From an uncultured Clostridia bacterium (GTDB lineage: Bacteria > Bacillota > Clostridia > Oscillospirales > CAG-272), in the NCBI GenBank assembly GCA_904501765.1, contig CAJGCM010000004.1, positions 1 to 53,894 on the forward strand: DNA of 53,894 bases, read 5' to 3'. Below, in pieces: positions 1 through 6,845 of this stretch (position 1 is the stretch's first letter; each line of letters starts with the position of its first letter). The notes under the pieces are model-generated. The model saw only the letters and a program-made list of their open reading frames with translations, was not told the origin of the DNA and did not search any database. The position numbers and the translations under genes were made by a program.

Positions 1-2
1 AT

Positions 3-2174
3 GGCTTTAATGCAATATCTCTCGGCGGTTGTAGAAACCTTCCTACGCATATGATAGAGTGTTTTAAAGACAGGCAAGTTTGTATCGTATACGATAACGA
101 TACTCCTGGCAAAGCAGGAGCTAAAAAGTTAGCCAGTGCGCTGTACTCTGTAACAAAGCACGTCTACATAGCCGATATAGGCGCATACGTATCTGAAGAG
201 AAAGAGGACATTACTGACTTCTTCGTAAAGTACAAATACACTGCAGACCAGTTCGAAGAAATGATTGAGAATGCTAAGATATTTGACGCATACGCTCAGG
301 AAGAATTCATAAAGGAAAGCTATCCTGAAGTTTCTCTAAACGAAGCGTCCACAACGTATCTTGGCAAAACTGTTCGAAGCAACGTGCAAGTAATGGCTAC
401 TTTCGAAGAGCAGTACAGTGTGCCCAGTTATGCAGTTTTCACAAAAGAAAACGTCGGCGGTAAGGAAGAATACAACAGAAAGCACAAAGGCGACACCGAA
501 TACTGGAGTTTGCAGAAGTCCAATTTCGAAGACGTTCTCGTGCTAACCGATAACAACCTTCGTAAAAACCAAATCCACGACAACCTTAGAGCTATCGTAG
601 GTTGGGGAAATGAAGAGTACGTTAAGGTCAGCACTGCTAATCCAAAGACGGTATTCAAAGCCAGTGTAGCCGACTGTACGGAAAGTGTCGTTATTAAAGA
701 CGTGAAAAGAACCGAGTTTGTGTGCTACACTGATGAAAAATTGGAAGCAGGTAAAAACTACCAAATCATCTATAAAGTAGTTCCGCACCCTTACAAGGGA
801 CAGCAACAGGTTCTTATCGTTTCTGAAATAAAAGAATCTGGCGACGTTGTCACGTCGTTTGAGGTAACGCCCGACGTCATAGCCGACCTAAGCGAATTCC
901 AAAAGTACGGCTTCAAGGAGCTCGTCGAAAAGCAAAAAGCCTATGTAAAATTCAATGTAGATTCTCGTTTACTTGAGTTTATAGACCTTTGGTATCACAC
1001 TCCTAAGGAATTCGATTTCGGATATATGAAAGGTATTAGAGGATACCTCGATGGAATTATCGTTACCGAATCCCGTGTAGGTAAATCTACCACAGCGCAA
1101 GCACTTTCCAAGGTATACGGTATAGGCTCGATAGCATCTCTTGCAGGAAGCGCAGCAACATCAGCAGGTCTTGTAGGAGGTTCTGTAAAAGCAGGTTCTT
1201 CATCTCAGATAAGACCTGGACTTATTCCCAGAAATCACGGTAAGGCAATCATATTCGAAGAGCTTGCTAAAGCAAAGTTTTCGCTTATGCCCGAGCTGAC
1301 CGACATTCGAAGCTCAGGTATCGTACGTATAAACAGAAGCACAGGAGACCTCAGCCTTCCCGCCAGCGTACGCATACTCTTCCTAACCAACCCCAAGACC
1401 GAGGAAGACGGTCTTATAAGACCGATTATGGCATATCCTAACGGTATAGAGATAGTAAAACCTTTGATAGGCGCTATCGAGGATATTGCCAGATTCGATT
1501 TTATCTACATACTTGGAGAAAATCCTTCTGACATAGACCCTCTTTGGGCACCGCCTGAAGGATTTACTGAAAAGCAGTTGCGCAACCGTATCTACTGGAT
1601 ATGGAGCCGTACTTGCGACCAAGTAAAGATAGCTCCTGAAATGCAACAGTACATCGTTGACATTTCAAAGAAGCTTAACGACAAGTATGCAGGCAGTGTA
1701 AAGATATTCAGCACTGAAACTTGGAAAAAGATAGCACGTATGTCTATAGCCATCGCTGGATATATGGTTAGTACCGATGTGTCGTACTCGTCTATCATAG
1801 TACAGAAAAAACACGTCGATATTGCAGCATTACTTATCGAAAGTATTTACAACAATTCCATATTTAAACTCAAAGAGTTTATTGACGAAGAACGTAAACA
1901 ACTGGTGTGCACACTTCCCGATATCGAATTTGCCAGAGAGTACAACTCCAGATATCCCACGATGATGGCATACTTGGAAAAGAATAGCAATGTAGCTAAA
2001 AACACTCTTGCGACGATAGCAGGTCTGGACCAGTCTATATTTAACGATGCACTGAAGCAGTTAGCTAAACATTCATTCGTTACGATGACTCAGTTTAAAA
2101 TTTTCCCTACGCCCAAGTTGCTTATAGCTATGAAAAAGCTCAGTGACTTAAAATCAGGCACTTCGGAGGCATAA
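3..2174 (+). CDS. TOPRIM primase / MCM-like AAA+ replicative helicase, C-terminal part (5' end cut by window edge)
   Basis: The frame is open from base 3. Its first residues (GFNAISLGG, then VCIVYDNDTPG) are the second half of a TOPRIM fold, including the DxD metal motif. The ATG at base 51 is therefore probably internal. Counting from it, residues about 100-280 look like a beta-rich OB region, followed by an AAA+ module: P-loop ESRVGKSTT (K345), Walker B KAIIFEELAK (about 398-407) and sensor-1 LFLTNPK (about 443-449). The G-rich stretch after the P-loop and the helix after Walker B resemble MCM helicases more than DnaB/T7 gp4. The inferred role is unwinding plus priming at the phage fork. 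It overlaps the polymerase start by one base and has SD GGAGG for the next gene. The zinc-binding N-terminus would be the gene at the right window edge. Primase-helicase is firm; the MCM assignment is by eye. Confidence 0.82.
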   Translation, partial: GFNAISLGGCRNLPTHMIECFKDRQVCIVYDNDTPGKAGAKKLASALYSVTKHVYIADIGAYVSEEKEDITDFFVKYKYTADQFEEMIENAKIFDAYAQEEFIKESYPEVSLNEASTTYLGKTVRSNVQVMATFEEQYSVPSYAVFTKENVGGKEEYNRKHKGDTEYWSLQKSNFEDVLVLTDNNLRKNQIHDNLRAIVGWGNEEYVKVSTANPKTVFKASVADCTESVVIKDVKRTEFVCYTDEKLEAGKNYQIIYKVVPHPYKGQQQVLIVSEIKESGDVVTSFEVTPDVIADLSEFQKYGFKELVEKQKAYVKFNVDSRLLEFIDLWYHTPKEFDFGYMKGIRGYLDGIIVTESRVGKSTTAQALSKVYGIGSIASLAGSAATSAGLVGGSVKAGSSSQIRPGLIPRNHGKAIIFEELAKAKFSLMPELTDIRSSGIVRINRSTGDLSLPASVRILFLTNPKTEEDGLIRPIMAYPNGIEIVKPLIGAIEDIARFDFIYILGENPSDIDPLWAPPEGFTEKQLRNRIYWIWSRTCDQVKIAPEMQQYIVDISKKLNDKYAGSVKIFSTETWKKIARMSIAIAGYMVSTDVSYSSIIVQKKHVDIAALLIESIYNNSIFKLKEFIDEERKQLVCTLPDIEFAREYNSRYPTMMAYLEKNSNVAKNTLATIAGLDQSIFNDALKQLAKHSFVTMTQFKIFPTPKLLIAMKKLSDLKSGTSEA

Positions 2175-4282
2175 TGAAAACATTCAGTCTGTTAGGCTAC
2201 ACCGTATATGTCGCAATGACGGATAAGGAAGTTGAAGACATTCCATACAGCTGTCCTGACCGAATTTGGATGTTCGCATTCGATACGGAGACGGATACTA
2301 AGATAGATATGTCTAAACGAGACGCGTCTAATATCGATATTATGCACGACAGACCATTCTTGCTTCAGTTCGGATTCAATGATACGGTTTACGTTATAGA
2401 CCTTCGAATAGAAGGAATCACTATTCCGACCGTACTAAACGTGTTTGACGAATTACGTATGAGGGCTACTTTAGCCCTCGCACACAATATCAAATTCGAT
2501 ATCAATATGCTATATAACATAGGATATTCTGAAGAATTTGAGAACGCGTGTGACACAATGTCAATAGCCCGCTTAGCATTGGAATCCAAGTCAGAACGAG
2601 AGGGAGGTTATTCTATGGCGCTTAAGCCTTTAGCCTCCCGACTGTTAGGCTCATCGTACGCGGATGCTGGAAAAGCTATTGATGCTGCACTTAGAGACAT
2701 CTGGACCACTAAAATAAAAGACCTTGCAACACTTTTAAAGCCTTACGGTATAAAGCGTAATCAGATACTAATAACGTTAAAAGATGTGACGGGAAGTATG
2801 GACGAGTATACCGAAGAAGTTCAAAAGATATGGTACAACTGGAATATAACTTCCAGGGTGTCTTATGCAGATGTAAAGCCTGAGCTCATCTGGCAATACG
2901 GTGCAGTAGACGTCATACTTGTACTCGAAATAGCAAAACTACTGCTACCTGTTGTAAAAGACAAGGACCAGATGGGAGTTCTAAAACGTGAAATGGCGTT
3001 AATTATGCCGTTAGTACGTATGGAACGTACAGGCTACACGGTTGATAAACAGTACCTTATACGCTGTAAACAAGCTCTTATATTTGAAATAAATCAAATA
3101 AAAGACCGCAATTTCCGTATAGCTGGAGCACACATAAATCCCAGCCAGCATCAAGCTATCAAAGATATGTTACTCGATAAGTACGGGTACGACCTTGCAA
3201 GTACCGATAAAAATAAGATGCACATTCTTATTCAAACCGACACCAGTATGCCTGAAAAAGTTAAGGAGTACTTGGAAAATGTCATATATCTTAGAACGTT
3301 GGAGAAATGGATTGCAACATATCTGAACCCGATGTTGTACAAATTGAACAGTACTGGCGATACAAAAGTGTACACAATGTACAATCCTAACGGAGCAGTG
3401 TCAGGACGTTTTACTTCCAACTTCCAGCAATTTCCTAAAAATGGCATTTACTCTAAGCTCGGTGACTTCGAATTGTTTCACCCGAGACGTATGTTTACGG
3501 TTGATAAAAACTATCCTGAGTTAGCTTACATAGACTATTCTCAGATAGAACTGCGCCTACAGGCAGAGTACACGCACTACGTCACAGGCGGGTACGGCGA
3601 TATAAATATGCTAAGAGCGTATATGCCGTTCAGATGCCATACTAACGAAGACGGTGTCTGGATTGAAGACGATACAGGAAACGAATGGAAAGGTGTTGAC
3701 TTACATACGCAATCCACTTGCAACGCATTCCCAGACGTAGACGTCAACAGTCCAGAGTTCAAAAAGCTCCGTTACATAGGTAAGCGAGTTAACTTTGCCC
3801 TCATATACGGAGCATCTCTAAAGAAAGTTCAGGAAGCCGTGTCTGATGCAGACCCTGATACAGTTGCTAAACTGTACAACGGTTTCCATAGCCGATTTAA
3901 AGATGTGGCTACATACGGTAACTGGGTGACCAGGCAGTGGGTTAGAACTGGCGGCTACGCCACTAATCTGCTGGGACGCAGGTACTATATCAACGACTCC
4001 AAAGATGTCTATAAGCTTAACAACTACCTAATCCAGGGCAGCGCTGCGGATATGATTAAACTAGTTATAATCCGCATTGATAAAATGCTTAAAGACGGAG
4101 GATACAAAACCAAACTCCAAGGCTGTATTCACGACGAGATATGCGTTTGCGTAGCTGAAGGCGAACACGACGTTATTTATAAAATACAGCATCTTATGGA
4201 GCACACTGTAAAAACATTCGTCCCCGTAGTTGCAGAAATAGAAGTCACTACAACCACGTGGGCAGATAAACACGAGGAGTAA
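2174..4282 (+). CDS. Family A DNA polymerase with 3'-5' exonuclease
   Basis: This is a 702-residue PolA-type replicative polymerase. The exonuclease domain shows Exo I FDTETD (D37, E39), Exo II HNIKFD (about 104-109) and Exo III YGAVD (about 240). The polymerase domain shows motif A DYSQIELR (D454), motif B GKRVNFALIYG (about 536-546) and motif C HDE (653-655). There is no 5'-3' exonuclease domain, as in T7-like phage polymerases. The motif A residue after DYSQIE is L, the usual PolA context. It starts one base inside the preceding helicase stop with a GGAGG site, so the two are probably translationally coupled. It is the leading replication enzyme of this genome. Confidence 0.97.
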   Translation: MKTFSLLGYTVYVAMTDKEVEDIPYSCPDRIWMFAFDTETDTKIDMSKRDASNIDIMHDRPFLLQFGFNDTVYVIDLRIEGITIPTVLNVFDELRMRATLALAHNIKFDINMLYNIGYSEEFENACDTMSIARLALESKSEREGGYSMALKPLASRLLGSSYADAGKAIDAALRDIWTTKIKDLATLLKPYGIKRNQILITLKDVTGSMDEYTEEVQKIWYNWNITSRVSYADVKPELIWQYGAVDVILVLEIAKLLLPVVKDKDQMGVLKREMALIMPLVRMERTGYTVDKQYLIRCKQALIFEINQIKDRNFRIAGAHINPSQHQAIKDMLLDKYGYDLASTDKNKMHILIQTDTSMPEKVKEYLENVIYLRTLEKWIATYLNPMLYKLNSTGDTKVYTMYNPNGAVSGRFTSNFQQFPKNGIYSKLGDFELFHPRRMFTVDKNYPELAYIDYSQIELRLQAEYTHYVTGGYGDINMLRAYMPFRCHTNEDGVWIEDDTGNEWKGVDLHTQSTCNAFPDVDVNSPEFKKLRYIGKRVNFALIYGASLKKVQEAVSDADPDTVAKLYNGFHSRFKDVATYGNWVTRQWVRTGGYATNLLGRRYYINDSKDVYKLNNYLIQGSAADMIKLVIIRIDKMLKDGGYKTKLQGCIHDEICVCVAEGEHDVIYKIQHLMEHTVKTFVPVVAEIEVTTTTWADKHEE

Positions 4283-4284
4283 AA

Positions 4285-4788
4285 ATGATAACTTTAGCTA
4301 TAGACCCTTCTGGTAACTTTATAGAAGGTAAAGGACATACGGGAATAGCTGGTATGAAGGATAGCGATTGGAGTACTGTTTTTACGAAAAGTGTCAACGC
4401 TGCAGATTATGAAACAAGATTCGAGTATTGGACTGCTGTAAAAAAGGTTATACAGGACTACGCGATAGAGAAAATACCTGTACAGGTCGTTATGGAGAAT
4501 TACGTAGTCCGTGCAAACGGTTTTACAACAGGAAAAATGCCTGAAACCGCAATGTTAATAGGCGTACTTGTTTACTTCTGCGAAATGCACGATATTCCAG
4601 TATATTTCCAATCTCCTGCGCAGGCGAAGGTACGTTTTAAAGACGAACTGTTACCCGACTATATTCCACAGTTAACCGTATCTGATAAAAACCGTTTCTA
4701 CTTAGGAAAGAAATTGACTAACGACCACGAAAGAGATGCTATTAAGCATCTACTTTATTTTAAAAGATATAAGGAGTATAAGGTATGA
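4285..4788 (+). CDS. RuvC-like Holliday junction / branched-DNA nuclease
   Basis: A 167-residue RNase H-fold protein. It opens with the first acidic beta strand (LAIDPSG), carries a second acidic strand VVMENYVV near residue 73, and ends with a helix bearing DHERDAIKHLLYF, the terminal acidic/His motif of phage RuvC-type resolvases. Length is typical. The inferred role is cutting four-way or branched intermediates before packaging. It begins two bases after the polymerase stop with SD GAGGAG and overlaps the next small gene by ATGA. Confidence 0.8.
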   Translation: MITLAIDPSGNFIEGKGHTGIAGMKDSDWSTVFTKSVNAADYETRFEYWTAVKKVIQDYAIEKIPVQVVMENYVVRANGFTTGKMPETAMLIGVLVYFCEMHDIPVYFQSPAQAKVRFKDELLPDYIPQLTVSDKNRFYLGKKLTNDHERDAIKHLLYFKRYKEYKV

Positions 4789-4958
4789 AATACGAACAAA
4801 TGCAAATCCCTATATGTCCTGACGGCGGGGATGCCTCTGAGGACTGCAAGGATTGCGTCTACGGCGAAGAATACCACTTAGTGGACGGAGAATGCCGTCT
4901 CAGAACTTACGCCCCGTCAGAAGCAAAATTTCAGGCTCCTGGAGAGGTGTCTCGATAA
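4785..4958 (+). CDS. Cys-rich 57-residue miniprotein
   Basis: Short frame starting in an ATGA overlap with the RuvC-like gene and ending directly before the MazF-like ATG. The sequence has four cysteines in a C-x10-C-x2-C-x13-C arrangement (IPICPD, DCKDC, GECRL), which could bind one zinc or form a zinc-knuckle-like fold. The family is not recognised. Its position immediately upstream of a MazF/PemK-like gene is where an antitoxin would normally sit. However, it lacks the basic ribbon-helix-helix or AbrB-like pattern of known MazE/MazF partners, so antitoxin function is only a possibility. The unbroken coupling on both sides supports that it is translated. Confidence 0.7.
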   Translation: MKYEQMQIPICPDGGDASEDCKDCVYGEEYHLVDGECRLRTYAPSEAKFQAPGEVSR

Positions 4959-5306
4959 ATGTTACGACGCGGAGACATTCATTACGTCGCAGACGGCGCA
5001 CCTGTAGGCTCAGAACAGTCGGCAGGTAGACCCGCTATCATAGTATCTAACGATAAGTGCAACGCGCACAGTACAGTTTACGAGGTGGTGTTTCTCACCA
5101 CCCGTCCTAAAGCAGACCTTCCTACGCACGTCACTATACGTAGCACGTCCAAAGTGTCCACCGCGTTATGCGAGCAGGTCACTAGCGTCAGCATAGAACG
5201 TATAGGCGACTATGTGGGAACCTGTACTAAACAGGAAATGTCTGAAGTAGATATAGCGCTATGCGTAAGCTTAGCATTAAACCCGATAAACGAAAGGAAA
5301 AAGTAA
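4959..5306 (+). CDS. MazF/PemK-family endoribonuclease-like protein
   Basis: A 115-residue protein with the full PemK/MazF pattern. The N-terminal RGDIHYV strand is followed by GSEQSAGRPAIIVSND (the conserved GSEQ..RP loop with the catalytic-type Arg), then VVFLTTRP with the Thr cluster, and a C-terminal segment RIGDYVG leading to the SLAL helix. Known relatives are mRNA interferases cutting single-stranded RNA. It sits inside a replication/recombination operon with no recognisable antitoxin, immediately after a Cys-rich miniprotein and one base overlapping the YqaJ gene. A phage could use it for host mRNA decay, growth control or as a tamed regulator; that is inference. Confidence 0.88.
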   Translation: MLRRGDIHYVADGAPVGSEQSAGRPAIIVSNDKCNAHSTVYEVVFLTTRPKADLPTHVTIRSTSKVSTALCEQVTSVSIERIGDYVGTCTKQEMSEVDIALCVSLALNPINERKK

Positions 5307-6307
5307 TGGTAGATGTAAACGAATACAATTTGGAAAAATGTGTACACTGTGTAGGCTACAGCTCTGAGGAAGAGTGGCACGAGCTACGCAAGAAAGGAAT
5401 CGGCGGTTCCGATGCAGGAGCGGTAATGGGACTTAATAAGTACACATCGCCTCTTAAGTTGTTTAAGATTAAAACAGGCGCGTATATAGAAGACGATTCC
5501 GATAACGTGTATCTTAAGAAAGGTAAGGATTTGGAAAGTCTCATTTTTGAAAAATACGTGTCCAAGGACCCTGACCTTGAAAAGTTTAAAATAATCCATC
5601 CCGAGCACGTGTTCATCAACAACCAATACCCGTGGCTCCGTGCCAACTGCGACGGTATTGCAGTGCCTGACGGATACGGCATTCCTACAGACCCACAGTG
5701 CAACGTAATAATTGAGATAAAGTGGGTTAGCGAATGGGCTGAAATCAACTGGGACGGAGACGACTATTGCGGAGTGCCCGCCAGCTATTATGCACAAGTA
5801 CAGCACTATATGACTGTGACAGGTGCACAAATAACATACCTTTACGCTATGTTCGATAAGGACTGGCGCGTAAAGAGATACGAAATCCCTTACAACCTAT
5901 CATTCGCATTAAAGATGCTTGCACAAACTAAAGAGTTTTACAATAATATGACTCTCGGCATAGCTCCTAAAATAAAAGCCACTATGGACAAGGATTTCAT
6001 TCCCGAGAGGCTTGAGGCAATGCCTACAGCTACTACAGTATCTGAAGAGCTGGACAAGCATATTGCAGAGTATCTAACACTCAAGGAAGAAATAAAAGCA
6101 CTTGAAATGCAAGCAGACCAACATTACGACGCTGCAGTAGAACGTTATCTTAACGGTGAACGTCCTACGAAGATATTTAAAATGGATATAGCGCAGTGTA
6201 AAAAATCTGGGTTCGACTCTCGTAAATTTGCTGCAGAGCATCCTGACGTATACGACAGGTATAAGACTGTTACAGAGTACACTCGAACCACTATAAAGAA
6301 GAGGTAA
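5306..6307 (+). CDS. YqaJ-type (lambda exonuclease-like) recombination nuclease
   Basis: PD-(D/E)xK nuclease of about 333 residues. The conserved N-terminal GIGGSDAGAVMGLNKY motif of YqaJ/Cas4-like phage nucleases is followed by WLRANCDGI (catalytic Asp), IIEIKW (E-x-K) and YYAQVQHYM (the Q-x-x-HY motif). The C-terminus is a helical tail with a coiled-coil-like TLKEEIKALE stretch. I chose ATG 5306 because it has SD AAAGGA at good spacing and overlaps the MazF stop; an upstream in-frame ATG at 5261 lacks this. The inferred role is resecting double-strand ends for annealing, together with the Sak4-like ATPase and SSB encoded at the far right. Confidence 0.92.
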   Translation: MVDVNEYNLEKCVHCVGYSSEEEWHELRKKGIGGSDAGAVMGLNKYTSPLKLFKIKTGAYIEDDSDNVYLKKGKDLESLIFEKYVSKDPDLEKFKIIHPEHVFINNQYPWLRANCDGIAVPDGYGIPTDPQCNVIIEIKWVSEWAEINWDGDDYCGVPASYYAQVQHYMTVTGAQITYLYAMFDKDWRVKRYEIPYNLSFALKMLAQTKEFYNNMTLGIAPKIKATMDKDFIPERLEAMPTATTVSEELDKHIAEYLTLKEEIKALEMQADQHYDAAVERYLNGERPTKIFKMDIAQCKKSGFDSRKFAAEHPDVYDRYKTVTEYTRTTIKKR

Positions 6308-6309
6308 GT

Positions 6310-6717
6310 ATGGACGACAAGCTTAACAACGCCACCTCTGATTTAAGTAATATTATTACACGCGCGACGCTAGGCTCTCACATACCCAACCCTATGGACG
6401 CGTATGCCAGAACACTGCTGGACCCTTTAGCAGCGTGTCATTGCGAAGGCGAGCCCAGCCCTGGCATCGTTACGATGATAAAGGAAATATACGCTGCCGT
6501 AGTAACCGAAACCGCCAATAAAACTGACGCAATTAACATTCTACAACGCGCGATAGAGGATAGACAGTGTCCTATATACGATTGTAAAGACTGTAAATAC
6601 TACGTGCCTGGAGGCGTTGACAAATGCGATACAGCCAGAGCACTTGCAGAATATCTTATTTACTACAATATAGTGAAAGTAAATAAGCCTGATAGTATTG
6701 ACAAATCGGAAAAATAG
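6310..6717 (+). CDS. Small Cys-containing unknown protein
   Basis: 135 residues, starting two bases after the YqaJ stop with SD GAGG. The N-terminal half is helical. The C-terminal half has CPIYDCKDCKYYVPGG then KCD, a C-x5-C-x2-C-x11-C cluster that may bind zinc. No family is recognised. It is the last gene of the rightward operon. Its stop codon (TAG) lies inside the spacer of the strong promoter of the small RNA downstream, so the 3' end of this gene doubles as promoter DNA. Confidence 0.75.
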   Translation: MDDKLNNATSDLSNIITRATLGSHIPNPMDAYARTLLDPLAACHCEGEPSPGIVTMIKEIYAAVVTETANKTDAINILQRAIEDRQCPIYDCKDCKYYVPGGVDKCDTARALAEYLIYYNIVKVNKPDSIDKSEK

Positions 6718-6726
6718 TGCTATAAT
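6698..6726 (+). promoter_or_regulatory. Consensus sigma-A promoter for a small RNA
   Basis: Exact TTGACA (6698-6703), 17-nt spacer, exact TATAAT (6721-6726), with TGC just before the -10 (extended -10). It lies over the 3' end of the preceding coding sequence and reads into a short terminator-ended region with no gene. Every hexamer position matches the consensus, so transcription here should be strong and host-polymerase driven. Confidence 0.9.
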
Positions 6727-6730
6727 AAAG

Positions 6731-6828
6731 ATGCCACAATCAAGTATGGTTCGCGAGAGCCACCTATAGGTTTACCTTTCTCCCTATAGGAAATCCCCAC
6801 AGGGTAACTCCTGTGGGGATTTTTTTTT
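6731..6828 (+). ncRNA. Predicted small non-coding RNA (about 96 nt) with own promoter and terminator
   Basis: The expected start is about 7 nt after the TATAAT. The RNA would fold into three hairpins. The first, GGTTC-GCGA-GAGCC (6748-6761), has a GNRA-type tetraloop. The second pairs two copies of CCTATAGG (6763-6770 with 6783-6790) around a pyrimidine-rich 12-nt loop. The third is the terminator, ATCCCCACAGG / CCTGTGGGGAT, followed by nine T. No start codon with an SD-led frame of useful length exists. Its GATGCCACAAT start region recurs after the tRNA promoter at 39.5 kb. The function is unknown; a regulator of host or phage mRNA, or a packaging/host-mimic RNA, are options. Confidence 0.8.
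6793..6828 (+). terminator. Intrinsic terminator at the convergence point
   Basis: An 11-bp perfect stem (6793-6803 with 6810-6820), loop GTAACT, then a run of nine T. It ends the small RNA and any read-through from the rightward replication operon. On the minus strand the stem is followed only by TTTCC, so it is a weak stop for leftward transcripts. Confidence 0.93.
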
Positions 6829-6845
6829 ATTAAAGTGCGCTTTGC

